From Chrysomallon squamiferum (Eukaryota; Mollusca; Gastropoda; Neomphalida; Peltospiridae): 64,000 bases of DNA. How positions within the stretch are numbered: position 1 is the first letter of the stretch; every line of letters starts with the position of its first letter. Both the position numbers and the translations under genes were made by a program. The notes beneath the pieces were generated by a model. That model had not been told where the DNA came from. It did not search any database and was given only the letters and a program-made list of their open reading frames with translations. The stretch lies in NCBI GenBank assembly GCA_012295275.1, contig CM022666.1, positions 9,827,002-9,891,001 on the forward strand, written 5' to 3'. This document shows, piece by piece, positions 35,800 to 46,414 of this stretch.

Positions 35800-36605
35800 C
35801 AACTGCATTTATAGTCTATACTGCAGTAACACACTGTTACATCAACAGCATCTGTACTTTGTTAGTATGGAGAACACAGACATTTGGGATGATGTTATAT
35901 GACAACATCATTTCTGTTTGAACTGTTTTAGTATTGATAATAAAAGTTTCTAGTTTTATGCTGTTGGGATGATTATGTAACAGTATATCGTTATGACAAC
36001 AGCATTTGTACTTAATTTTTGAACTTGGTACTGAATATCACATACAAAACAGATGATAATTACATTGGCTTAACTGCATTTCTAGGTAGTACTTTTCTAG
36101 GATTATTATTGATTAGATGAATGTTGAAATGTGCTGGGACCATTCAGAAACAAACAGGTAACTATTTTTGTATTTGCTCACAGATAGAATGTGTTGTCAC
36201 TCCTGAAACATGTATGTGTAAACTATGATATATGTATGTACATAAGTATGTATGTATATATATATGTATATATGTATGTCTTTATGTATGCATGTGCACA
36301 GAAATAAAATTCAGGTATTCAGCCAGTGTCTGCAAGAAAACTCCTATGCTTAGGCAGTGGGAAATAAGCATGTACACACACACACACACACACAATAGAG
36401 ATTCATCTGTAGAGAAAAGATTGGAAAAACAAACACATGTAGATATGTGTTTGTTTATCTCCTATTCTGTGTTTACATTTTAAACCAAAATGTAAGATGT
36501 CAAACACAATATTTACTGTTTATGTACAAAGTTGTATTTAAGTGCTGTTTGGTTACATCTTCAGTGTGCTGAATTTTAAACATTGTAATAAACAGTTGTT
36601 GAGTG
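35800..36605 (+). other. ARHGEF7: PIX 3'UTR candidate
   Basis: AATAAA at 35939-35944 lies 140 bp after the stop, and another at about 36590 would give a longer UTR. It contains TATG-type repeats (36235-36290) and a (CA)n run (36377-36392). Confidence 0.55.
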
Positions 36606-36624
36606 AGGTTGTTTTGTATGGTGT

Positions 36625-36935
36625 GGTTACAAAGAGAATCTGTTAGTGTTTGTGTGAGTGAGTAGATTTGTGTTATGTGTAAGTTGACATGTTTGAGTGA
36701 GTATGTATGTGTTGGTGAGTTTGTGTTGTATGCAAGTTGGTGTGTATGTGTTTGTATGAGTGACTAAGTTTGTGTTGTGCATAGTTGGTGTGTGTGAGTA
36801 GGTTTGTGTTGCACATAAGTTGGTGTGTGTGAGTAGGTTTATGTTCATAAGTTAGTGTGTTTGTGTGAGTGAGTAGGTTTGTGTTGTGTTTGTGTTGTGT
36901 GTAAGTTGGCATGTGTTTGTGCGAGTGAGTGAAAA
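36625..36935. repeat. GT-rich minisatellite, about 7 units of 38-45 bp
   Basis: Units read GTGTGAGTAGGTTTGTGTTG followed by TGCATAAGTTGGTGT variants. Minus-strand His/Thr-rich frames are artefacts. Confidence 0.88.
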
Positions 36936-37394
36936 TATGATTACATCACCTGTTTTTCTTGGTTAATTTTGTTTTGTGAATTATTTAAACAGGTCAGAAA
37001 TAAAATGACTAGTATAGTTGTATGTCATTATAGTTGTGAAATACACATGTATGTCATTATGTACAATTCATCTGTAAAATATATGCTTATGAAAAGAAAA
37101 ATATCATGTGAGAGACATTTATTGAATATTGTGTAATATTTGAAAGAAATTGAAACTTAAGCATGATGAAGTGTTTTAAGATTAAAACTGTTGTGGTAAA
37201 AAAATTTCTAGCTCAATTTCAGTCTCATGAAACTGAAGATTTGTTTTTAAAATGTTCAGCTTGTTTTATGATGAAATTTAATCATACAAAAACTGATTTG
37301 AAAATATTTTTACTTGTTTTGCTATTAATGTAATGTTTACTAATGTGTATATTTATATATTTATAAATAATTAAACAGTATGGAATGATCTCTG

Positions 37395-37790
37395 TGTTGT
37401 TATTATTACCACTTACAACATCATCAGCAACAACAACAACAAATACTACTACTATTACAACTGTTAAAACTATTTCTACCACTATTACCATTACCACAAC
37501 AACTGCTATTATTACTGCTACCATTACAACAACTACTATTATTATAACCTTTATTCCTATTTCTACCACTAATACTACTGTTGCAACTACTACTACTACT
37601 ACTACTACCTCTGCTGTTAATATGCTTTTACTGCCATTATTACAAACGTTATTACTTCTACCACTATTACCATTGCTACTACTGTTACAACTCTGTCACT
37701 ACTACTATTACTATTTTTACGGGCACCATCTTTATTGCTAATATTAGTAAACATTTACTACCACTTTTATTACTATTATACTGCTAGTAC
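37395..37790. repeat. Degenerate triplet tract (ACT/ACA/ATT)n
   Basis: About 400 bp of mixed ACT, ACA, ACC and ATT triplets, giving Thr-, Tyr- or Leu-rich frames depending on phase. Not a gene. Confidence 0.9.
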
Positions 37791-37969
37791 TATTTCTATA
37801 TTCAAATGTAAAAGTATTAGTAGATTTGACATGATTCACATCATGGTTTGTAACCTGTATCATCCAGACAGTTAATTAACAACAACATCAACAACAGCAA
37901 TATGGGTATGTTTGGTGTATTGTTTATGTAGGTGTGTTTTTTTGTTTTTTTTTCTTTTCTTTTGCTTCA

Positions 37970-38053
37970 GGCATTCAGACGGAGTCTGAATAATGGAACC
38001 AACTGGCTTAGGGAAATTGCCTACAGCCAAGTGGAAATTGAAAACTTCACACA

Positions 38054-38060
<7 letters not shown>
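37970..38060 (+). other. Orphan exon-like segment after a strong acceptor
   Basis: A long T-rich tract ends GCTTCAG at 37969. It is followed by 90 bp of balanced composition, open as FRRSLNNGTNWLREIAYSQV and on for nine more residues, then a run of about 25 T, 9 G and 12 A. There is no donor and no match to PIX. It could be the start of an inserted retroelement tail or a terminal exon remnant. Confidence 0.3.
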
Positions 38061-38085
<25 letters not shown>

Positions 38086-38659
38086 GGGGGGGGAGCAAAA
38101 AAAAAAAAGTAGAAGAAGAAGAATATACTGGAGGCGTGATAGTATAAGATTTTTCAATTAAAAACGTGTTTGCTTGGTAACAAAAACCAGGAAGAGTCTG
38201 TGTTCGTAGTAATTTATTTTTATTTATTTTGTCTGATGACGTCACTAAGTAGACTAAACAACTCTAAAGAGGGCTTCAGTACGTGTAGGTTTACGAAAAA
38301 GCTGTTAGCCAAAGATAAAATCCATTTTCTTAATAATCTATTCACTTTATTAAGGACTTCGATATCCGCTGTTTTTAGAAGACGTTTTATCATTTTCATG
38401 TGTCCGTAGAAAACTAATTTTCAATGATTTTATTATTACTGTTAATTAATTAACTACATATTATGAATGGAATTTATTTTGTTTTTTAAAATATTGTTTC
38501 TTTCCATAATAGCAAAAGATCCTTTTTAAAAAATTCGTCTTTAAACGATTCGCATCATGGTTGAATCGTATTTTACAGTTGTTATATTCTTGTAAAAGAA
38601 ACGGATTAATTTTACTTTGTGTACGTTGACGTTATTGCATATGATTGTAACATCAGTAT

Positions 38660-38876
38660 TGTTTTCTTCTCCTTCTTCTTATAATAATAATAATAATAAT
38701 AATATAGTATGCCGCAAAAAATGTTTTATTATTATTATTTTTTTATGTGACAACATATCGTTTGAATAGATAGTAACAGAATATTTACTGTGAAGACACA
38801 CACACACACACATACGTACAACATATACACACGCACATACGTACAACATATATACACACGCACGCACACACCTCTC

Positions 38877-38920
<44 letters not shown>

Positions 38921-39000
38921 ATAATAGTAATAAAAAACTACTATTGCTATTAATGATGATGACGACCATAATAATAAAAAACAAAACAAAAACAATATCT
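38660..39000. repeat. (AAT)n and (CA)n microsatellite cluster
   Basis: AAT runs at 38681-38704 and 38878-38918, with ACACGCACATACGTACAACA repeated twice at 38796-38860. Confidence 0.85.
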
Positions 39001-39302
39001 ACAACAACTATAAAGTAAAAACTATATATAAATATGAAGGTGAATCAACTAAAGAAATGATGAGTTTAATGGAAAAACACGATAAATGTTTTAAAATGAA
39101 TTATTTCCTCTTCTTCTGTACAAAAACAACGTGTCTCCAGTGAAGATTAAGAAATGACTGAGGTGAAACGTTTTGTAAATAAAAACTGGTCACGTGACTA
39201 TTTTCTTCTCTTCATCTAACAGTGATCTTAACTGAATTATGCTCTCTGCTGTTTAAATACACTTTTTTTATATATAGAATTCATTATATATATATATGAA
39301 CT

Positions 39303-39316
39303 TTTAGTTTTATTTT
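39303..39316 (-). terminator. Poly(A) signal candidate of the GPCR
   Basis: The minus-strand AATAAA complement (TTTATT) is at about 39308-39313, some 70 bases past the GPCR stop. Confidence 0.4.
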
Positions 39317-39379
39317 TTTTATATTATTATTATTATTATTTTTTTTTTTTGATCTAATTAATTCAAATAGAGCGAGAAT

Positions 39380-40378
39380 TTATAAGGCAGTTGATTGGTT
39401 TTTTGAGCTACACCGCTGAAAATACATCCCTACAAACACTTTTCTGAAGTTTTTTCCGAACACCAAATAAACGAGGAGACTAACACAGAAGTCTAAATAA
39501 TAAACAAGTTCAAAAATTCGCTGCAGAATCATGTCTTGGTAGGTCGGCTTTGTGTTAATGTACATTATCATCTCCTTGATTCGAAACACGTGACTGGGCA
39601 TGTGAAACAGGAAGAAGGATACGGAAACGGCGAAAAGCATTCTGGTTACTTGTGCTTCCGGTGTAGATGTCGACTTCTTACGTTTGTGTCCCTGCACGAG
39701 CCTTTGTTTTCTCTTGTACGCGCTGAGTGCACTGACGGACACAAGCGGGACGAGAATAAGCATGATGAGGAGGGGAACCACCAAAGTGAGGACCGTGTCG
39801 ACGTACGTGAAGGCGCGGATGACGTGAGCCAGCTCACCGGTTGGAAGACACTGTCCATACCTGACCCTCGTCGTCCAGAACGTGAAGTTGTAAACGCCCA
39901 GTCCTACCGTGACGAAAGCCAAGATGACTTTCTTCGCTACTGTCGTTGTGCAGAAGGTGTGTACCAGTGCAGGTTGTGAAATTCGAATACAGTTCTCAAA
40001 CGAGATCATGACGACTAGCCAGATTGAGAGAAAAGGACAGAAGTAGGTGAGAAAGACGGTCACCTGACAGATACCAGGATAACAGAGCAGAGAGACGCGA
40101 ACTCGCTGAAGAAAGAACATAAGCAGTGTGACGAGGAAGCCGACGTCGGATAGGGACTTGACTCCGAGGTACAAACAACACGATGTCTTTCGCAGGCTTT
40201 GGCTGAAGAATGAACCAACAGCGAAACAATTCCCTACGCCGCCCACGATGACGATGATGGGAAAAAGTACAGTTTGTATTCGACGGATGATGACGTAGGT
40301 TGGATGTTCTGATATGTGGCTGATGTTACCCCATGTTGTAACAGTTTCCGATACGTTGTATGATACAGTGGTTGCCAT
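39380..40378 (-). CDS. Rhodopsin-like (class A) GPCR, peptide-receptor type
   Basis: 332 residues from one exon. The start is CTCCATGGC at 40378. An upstream TTG-initiated extension is rejected because a TTTTGCAG acceptor at 40424 shows the exon begins inside it. N-glycosylation sites are N8VS and N18IS. Seven hydrophobic helices are visible: GNC with N50 in TM1, SLSD in TM2, a Cys (CQVTVF) before TM3 paired with YGQC in loop 2, Pro in TM5 (LVVPLLIM), FHMP in TM6 and a basic helix 8 (GKNFRKVF). Class A signatures are degenerate: E-N-C replaces D-R-Y after TM3 (MISFENCIRIS), and CVSLLVY replaces NPxxY in TM7. Such changes occur in expanded invertebrate peptide and chemosensory receptor families. 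The ligand is unknown. It has higher GC and even codon use compared with its surroundings, as expected for a real single-exon gene. Confidence 0.9.
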   Translation of the reverse strand: MATTVSYNVSETVTTWGNISHISEHPTYVIIRRIQTVLFPIIVIVGGVGNCFAVGSFFSQSLRKTSCCLYLGVKSLSDVGFLVTLLMFFLQRVRVSLLCYPGICQVTVFLTYFCPFLSIWLVVMISFENCIRISQPALVHTFCTTTVAKKVILAFVTVGLGVYNFTFWTTRVRYGQCLPTGELAHVIRAFTYVDTVLTLVVPLLIMLILVPLVSVSALSAYKRKQRLVQGHKRKKSTSTPEAQVTRMLFAVSVSFFLFHMPSHVFRIKEMIMYINTKPTYQDMILQRIFELVYYLDFCVSLLVYLVFGKNFRKVFVGMYFQRCSSKNQSTAL

Positions 40379-40818
40379 GGAGCGAATTTGTTTAAGATAA
40401 AGTTTCACTGATACAAACTTAGACTGCAAAATCAACAAAGTTCAGAAATAAACTATTATTACATATCATCGAATAACGAGTTTTCATTTAGTTCCAAGTT
40501 ATCACAGTTTCGTTGTAGGTTACCTCTGAACTGTGATTACTTTGAATGGTAAAAATCCCGTTATGTTTCTCTACAAGCTGCAGGCAGAACATTGTATGAG
40601 TGGATCAGTAAATTCATTAGGAAATATATAATCACAAAACGCGTTATGGTACAATCTGACTGGTGTCTTTCTTCAAACAATATATTTGCTCACTGACGTC
40701 AGGGTCTGATACAAAAGATTTCTGCTTACGCTTAAAATCTTTCAGTTATCATTGGTGACTCCACGTCTTGTTTGTCGTTTCACTAAGTAATTACCACAGC
40801 TGTGACGAGCCGGTTTAC

Positions 40819-40895
40819 CAGCTAATCACATTAGCGTCTCAGTGTGTCCTTTGAATCAGACGACAGTCCGCCATTGTTGTTGTCGCGCCGTGGAC
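40819..40895 (-). other. Candidate non-coding 5' exon of the GPCR
   Basis: Bounded on the minus strand by TTTGCAG (40896-40902) and a donor G/GTAAAC (40818-40817). It is GC-rich and contains ACAATGGCGG followed by a 12-codon frame ending TGA, which would be an upstream ORF. The next acceptor downstream is the GPCR's own at 40424. Inferred from splice motifs only. Confidence 0.35.
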
Positions 40896-41554
40896 CTGCA
40901 AAGATAAAGAAAACTGATCAGAGAAATACAGTCCGATTCATGTGTGTCCGCATCACTTCATTTAATGGTCAGTTCTGATAATGCTTCCGGAAAGCAAAGA
41001 GATCTCAGTTGGCAGACCGGAAGTACTTCCAGAAAGTTGATTTGTACCATGAATAACAGTTGCAGAAACTAACTGTGGATTGCGATATTCAAATGTTTAT
41101 AAGATCTAAGAGCATTGTGTTGCTCATGATCATGGTAATAATGATGAAAAGAAACTAACTTGTATATACGAAATCACGTCAGTTTTGCAGTTATGAGTAA
41201 CTTAAAACTTAAATCTGGCAGATTTTGTGGTTTAAAATAAAATTTAATCATATGAAATTAATTTATACAAAAGACTGCTTCTACTGTTAAGTGTTATCGT
41301 ACGGGGAAAAAAAAAAAGAAGTTGTGCGTCTTTTTCAGTTCTATGAGGAACGTTAGATTGAAGTATTAAACTAAATCTTTTCTCGTCAATACGTGTCTAG
41401 ACGCGGGCTATAAGTGGACGCGCTTTAAAGAGGGATTTACCAATATAATAGTAATTTCCGGTCTCTCTTTCGCAATTGACCTGACGGAACAGAGAAATAA
41501 TCACGGCTAAACCTAAGTAAATAGAGTAACCTATAATAATGAAAAAAAGAAATG

Positions 41555-41561
<7 letters not shown>

Positions 41562-41633
<72 letters not shown>

Positions 41634-41657
41634 GTATGTCACTGTATGTGTGTGTTC
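41562..41657. repeat. (TATG)n(TG)n microsatellite
   Basis: TATG tetramers then about 45 bp of TG. It borders the foldback at 41649-41860. Confidence 0.93.
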
Positions 41658-41860
41658 TGTAATAGCTGTACATAATGGCAAGATATGGTGACGAGATATA
41701 TTTCTGTATTTTCGGTCACTGAACAAAAAATATCAACAATCAACTTATCGAAGTAAATATAGTTCCGTCCCCAAAAGATATATTTTTGATCAGTGACCGA
41801 AAATATAGAAATCTATCTCGTCACCATATCTTGCCACTATGTACAGCGATTATAGAACAC
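41649..41860. repeat. Foldback element with microsatellite-ending arms
   Basis: Arms of about 80 bp: AATGGCAAGATATGGTGACG (left) answers CGTCACCATATCTTGCCACT (right), and TTTTCGGTCACTGA answers TCAGTGACCGAAAA. The spacer is about 50 bp. Outside the arms, TG repeats on the left are answered by CA repeats on the right, so the inverted symmetry continues into the microsatellites. Confidence 0.9.
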
Positions 41861-42049
41861 ACACACACACACACATATATAGGTTAAGGCCACCTTTTCT
41901 ATTCAACCTCACCTACAGTTTCACAGACAAAAGGAAACAACAAAATGGAGTGAATAATGTGTAGTATATCTATTTCTGCTTCAAAATACACAAACACTAG
42001 TTGCATTGTGCTTATACTTTTGAAATGGGAACCAGGTTAAACATTATTG

Positions 42050-43120
42050 TCAGGGGTCAGATCTGCCCCAATGATTTGTTGTTTACTACTAATAATAATT
42101 AGTCCTAATCATCATACATGTCAGAGGCAAAACTTCAAAAAACTAAACTCCTTGACAAATATGACACAAGAATACAATACCTTTCAAGTCTGCACCAGCA
42201 GGGATTTCGAGGTTTGCGCAAGGATCAAGACAATACCAATTTGGGCACCCGTGACATCCTATGAACTCGTCAGAATTCATTCCATCATCAACTCTGCCAC
42301 AGAGTTCACGTTTTTCTTGTGTTACTACTACATCTCTCTCTTCTAGTTCAGGCTCGTCACCATTTTCTTTGCCTGCATCTACCGTTTCTGCTATAGCATT
42401 CAAATTAAATTGCCTTTTTGACTTTGTTATCTTCTTCTGTTTTTGGTTGTTTTTGTGAGTTTTTTTTGGTAGTTTTGCCTCTCTCACTTTTGTTTTCTTT
42501 GCCTTTTTTTCCTCCTTCATCTTCTTCTCTGCCAACTCTTCTTCATACCTCTTGACACCTTCTTCTGTCAGTGCCTCGGCATACCTCATCCTCTTGATTT
42601 TATTTGAAATTTGACAAATAGCCGCACCAAATGGACCGTGCGCTTTCAACTGTTTCAAAGATTTTAATGAAACTCAGAATGGACTATTTCAATGCCAAAA
42701 CTATTGATTTCACCACCAAATTATGGGGGCCAGATTTACCACATCCATGGGGGCCAGAATTGCCCCAAGTAGGGGAGTAAAATAAAACACATATTTCCTG
42801 CCTAACTACCACAAATTAATCAAGTTTCTTCTGTTGAACTTAATAACTGATTATATGTTTACCTGTTATAACTTATCAGTAACCTTAGGTCTATAGGACT
42901 AAAAACTGAAACCTCAAAATGCAACTTTTTTACAACCTTGTTTTTAAAATTAATTTCATGGCCACTATACCTCACATGTAAATGGATGATTACTTACATC
43001 CTTTGTTCTAATGAGAGATAGGAAGATTCTGTTTATATCAACAAAGTTGCAGAAATCTGGAGAGAGCAGTATAGCAGCTGCAAGTCATAATATAATTGCC
43101 CCGGGGCCAGAATTACCCTC
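42050..43120. mobile_element. Decayed transposon-like segment
   Basis: A palindrome-like motif of the type GGGGCCAGAATTGCCCC occurs four times: 42053-42069 (variant), 42725-42740 (half), 42749-42766 and 43097-43118 (doubled). It frames a minus-strand ORF. Outer copies could be termini, but clean inverted ends and target duplication are not visible. Assignment to a transposon family is inference from the ORF. Confidence 0.4.
42143..42658 (-). pseudogene. PHD-like, Lys-rich C-terminal fragment, probably transposase-derived
   Basis: Open for 171 codons, with no ATG at its 5' end (first codon TTG; first ATG at 42589; an in-frame TGA a few codons upstream). A Lys/Glu-rich basic segment (KKMKEEKKAKKTKVREAKL) is followed by an acidic stretch. 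The end is Cys-rich: ELCGR, IGCHGCPNWYCLDPC, then FLCHIC just before the stop. Spacing is PHD/treble-clef-like but the first pair has only one Cys. A Lys-rich linker plus C-terminal PHD-like finger is typical of pogo/Tigger-type transposases and some other transposon proteins. The DDE core is absent here. A terminal exon of a host gene is possible. Confidence 0.45.
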
Positions 43121-44230
43121 TATACTCAAACATACATCAATACGTTTCAAAAGTACTTTAGTGTTGGTTTAAATCTTTAAAAAAAATATTTTCAAAACAG
43201 CTTTCATTCAAAAAACAAACAACAAAAAACCCAAGTAAACTTTTGTTACTTAAAAACTATTTTGTCTTGTTTCACAGCGACTATGAAATCAATACACGTC
43301 AGTCTAGAACTTTCGAGGGCGGAGGACTGAGAATTAAAACAGTTAATTTCATTTAGTTTTTGTATTATTTAGGATTACTCTCTAAACCGACATAGCCTCG
43401 CTGAATCGGTTCATTCTTAACTTCGCAGGGTAAAGCTGATATCTTTAGACAGTAACCAGTTATTGCCTGTAGATAAAAAGATATCTATCTTAAAATATAT
43501 ACTAATTAATAATATAAAAGGTATGCTTGAAAGTATTGACTAAATAGACAGAGATATTGATATTTTACAACATAAAACTAAATAATTTCAGAAACAGAAA
43601 TATGTCTATGATTGTTAGGATGATCGTATACTTTCTATTGGCATTAATACAGTTATTTTATTTACTTCCAACATAACGTACATTGCACCTATTCGAGCTC
43701 ATGGTGTAATCCCTATATATACGCGCAAACACACATACACACACACACAACTCTATTGCTCAAAAGAACTGTTTTTGTCACAAAATGAGAGAAACACTGT
43801 ATTAAATCACATTATATTATTATGGTTTCTCCGGTAGAACAATGATATCTTCAGGTATGATTCAAAAAGTGTAAGAAATAAAACGAAAGAAAAAAACAAA
43901 ATATATATATATATAAAAAAAGAAAAAGAAGGATTTAAATTAAAAATAAAAACAGTTTATGGAAAATATTTTAAAAAGTAAATTATCAGTTAGAACAAAC
44001 TGACATTTTCATCTGTTAAATTATTCCACAAAGTGTTTGAAATCGTTTTCATGTCCATTGTTGTTGTTAATAAGATTATTACTGTTTTTGTCATTAGAAT
44101 AACAACAACAACAAAATAATAATAATAAAACAATAATAATTATTATTACTGTCATTACTATTATTGTTGTTGTTGCTGTTAATGTTGCTGGTGCTCCATC
44201 CACACATCCAAATATATTTGTTAATATTGT
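43121..44230. other. Spacer, no gene seen
   Basis: AT-rich with a short (CA)n at 43730-43748, (TA)n at 43901-43914 and AAC/AAT triplets at 44098-44170. Confidence 0.55.
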
Positions 44231-44235
44231 ATTGA

Positions 44236-44365
44236 AATCCGTCTATAGGAATGGAATACAAATATTTTAAAGTCTAATTCTAAAATCTGTCTATAAAAGC
44301 TGAATAAAGTAAATATTTTGTAAATGTCATTTTAAAGTCAGTCTATGAAAGCGGAACAGTAATGA
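44236..44365. repeat. Three-unit tandem repeat
   Basis: Units of about 50 bp with AAATCYGTCTATARRAAYGGAA-type cores (written as 44236, 44285 and 44335 copies), each followed by ATTTTaAAGTC. Confidence 0.65.
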
Positions 44366-44454
44366 TTCCCAGTGGTTCTTCTGATTTATGGCGCGGAACT
44401 GTAGCATGTCATGTGATCGATCATTCATATGTTGTCTGCACTTCACGGAGCATG

Positions 44455-44520
44455 AATATGTCTGACGTCATCTTTCACTGGTCGACAAAGTATGAACATG
44501 TTTGACGTCATCTCTCAATG
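44455..44520. promoter_or_regulatory. Tandem duplication carrying two CRE palindromes
   Basis: TGACGTCA occurs at 44463-44470 and 44503-44510, exactly 40 bp apart, in a duplicated block (TATGAAYATGTYTGACGTCA). The adjacent 44520-44640 is higher-GC and may be promoter-proximal, but no gene is attached. Confidence 0.5.
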
Positions 44521-44839
44521 GACTACAAACCCCCACACTTTGTGTCTGCCAGAGCTTGAAATTGAAGCACGTTAGATGTGGGCAAGTCTTGGAATTAAGT
44601 AGAACGAGAGAAGGCAGTGTCCAAGCCTGCGACCTTGACAAACGTAAATGATCAGATGTCTGATGAAAGTTAAACTTACACTGTCAACAAGTTTCATTAA
44701 TCCAACAAAGAGAACAGATGTGAATCTAGATTTTTACATTATTTTTGTATTTCTATTTTACCTATTACATCCAGAATTTTGCGTTTCATTCACGGCGCCT
44801 GAGGACTGAACATTATTCACACATGTATTTACCCATATA

Positions 44840-45100
44840 GATCTGTTTTACACACAAATCTTTGTAGATCTACCTACATCTATCATAAATACAATTCTTT
44901 GAGGATCTACCATTATCTGTTATAAATACAAATCTCTGTAGATGTACCTTTATCTATTATACATACAAAATGTATTTATCTAGACACATAATTGGAAATG
45001 ACTGATATCTATCTATCTATCTATCTATAGATAGATAGATAGATAGATATACACAAATCTTCATAGATATACCTATATCTATTATATATACAAATCTCTC
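44840..45100. repeat. Degenerate minisatellite with (ATCT)n(AGAT)n palindrome
   Basis: About five units built on ACAAATCTYTGTAGATNTAC plus CTATCTATTATA. Inside it, 45009-45049 is ATCT tetramers switching to AGAT tetramers, a perfect self-complementary hairpin. Confidence 0.8.
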
Positions 45101-45119
45101 TATATATTTACACACACAC

Positions 45120-46410
45120 ACACACACATGAACTCTATGAACTATTTTGATGTTGTCAAATTAATGTAAAAAATAAAATTGTTTTGATGTCAGTATGTTA
45201 TTAAATTAAGAACTAAAATTGTTTTAATGTCTTTTCGCTTAACAACAAAAAATAAAATCATTTTTTGTTAGCTCGCTTATCACGTAAACATTAAATACAT
45301 TTTTAAGCAGAAAATCTAACAAAAAAAGTGTAAGATAAAAAAAGGAACGAAAAAGAAAAAAAATCATGAACCTACAAAAATGTACGTTATAAAATGAGAA
45401 ATCAATATTGAAGTAACGACAAGAGCTGAAAGTTAAACTACAAATATTTATGTCGTTTTTATCATATATATTTTTAAAATTATTATTCAGTTTCTTTTTC
45501 TTACCTTCCTGCACTGAGTCTTAATGCTAAATGCAAGAAGGTTTTACAGATTTGATAACGAAGATGGTTCATATAAAAAACAAAATTTTATAGTTCATTA
45601 ATAAAGAAAAATAATTCTCTCTGTATTTGGAGCAGAAAAACTGTTGACTGAACCGGTAATAATAATAATAATACATGTGTATATGTATATAATCATTGAA
45701 TGTGTGTATGTGTATCTCTGTGTGTGTTTGTATGTGTGTGTGTGTGTATGTGTGTGTCTGCCCTTTTTTAGCACTGCATGAAATTCTGATCTGATGCTTT
45801 GAAACCGTTAGAAAAATTTAACATTTTTGAAAATGTTATTTTTAATCCTTTATGAAATAGATAAATTATAAAATCTGATAATTGAATGCATAAATCAATT
45901 TACAATTTTTCACTGGAAATAACAAAACTGTCTTGTAAATTATTCTGTATTAAGAAAAACGAAACACGAAGGATATATAATTTATTTTTGTGTTGATTTT
46001 TCACTGATCTTAATATGCATTAATCTATAAAACTGAAGAAAAAAATCTGATATATATCCCACGCAGCCATTGCTGTCCTCGATGAAATACAAACTCTTAC
46101 TAATCATCTGAGGCAAAACCGGTCACAACCAGAATTCTTAATCTACAGTGATTATTGGAAAAAGTGCTTTTAATTAAATGTATTTTGACGTTTAATATTA
46201 TTTATAATTTACTACTTCTACGTTCATAAAGAAATAGCAATTGAAGATGTATGAGGTATTTTTTAGTAGCCATATATTGCTATTCTTATTGTCACCACAC
46301 TGATGTTTTTCATACCGGACTTAGACTACAATGTATATGTAAAAAATAAAAAATGTATTTATTTATTTATTTAAAAAATATGAATTTTACAGTTAAACAA
46401 TCTATATGTA
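45120..46410. other. AT-rich spacer, no gene seen
   Basis: A short TG run at 45715-45755 and ATTT tetramers at 46352-46372. A 91-residue minus-strand frame (45239-45514) is Phe/Lys-rich with no domain or splice support. Confidence 0.55.
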
Positions 46411-46414
46411 CTGA

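Noticed and set aside
39536-39979. 147-residue plus-strand frame opposite the GPCR
   Set aside because: Antisense shadow of the real coding exon; no domain features.
40379-40438. 20-residue N-terminal extension of the GPCR
   Set aside because: It begins at TTG and spans a TTTTGCAG acceptor. The Kozak-like CCATGG at 40378 is the better start.
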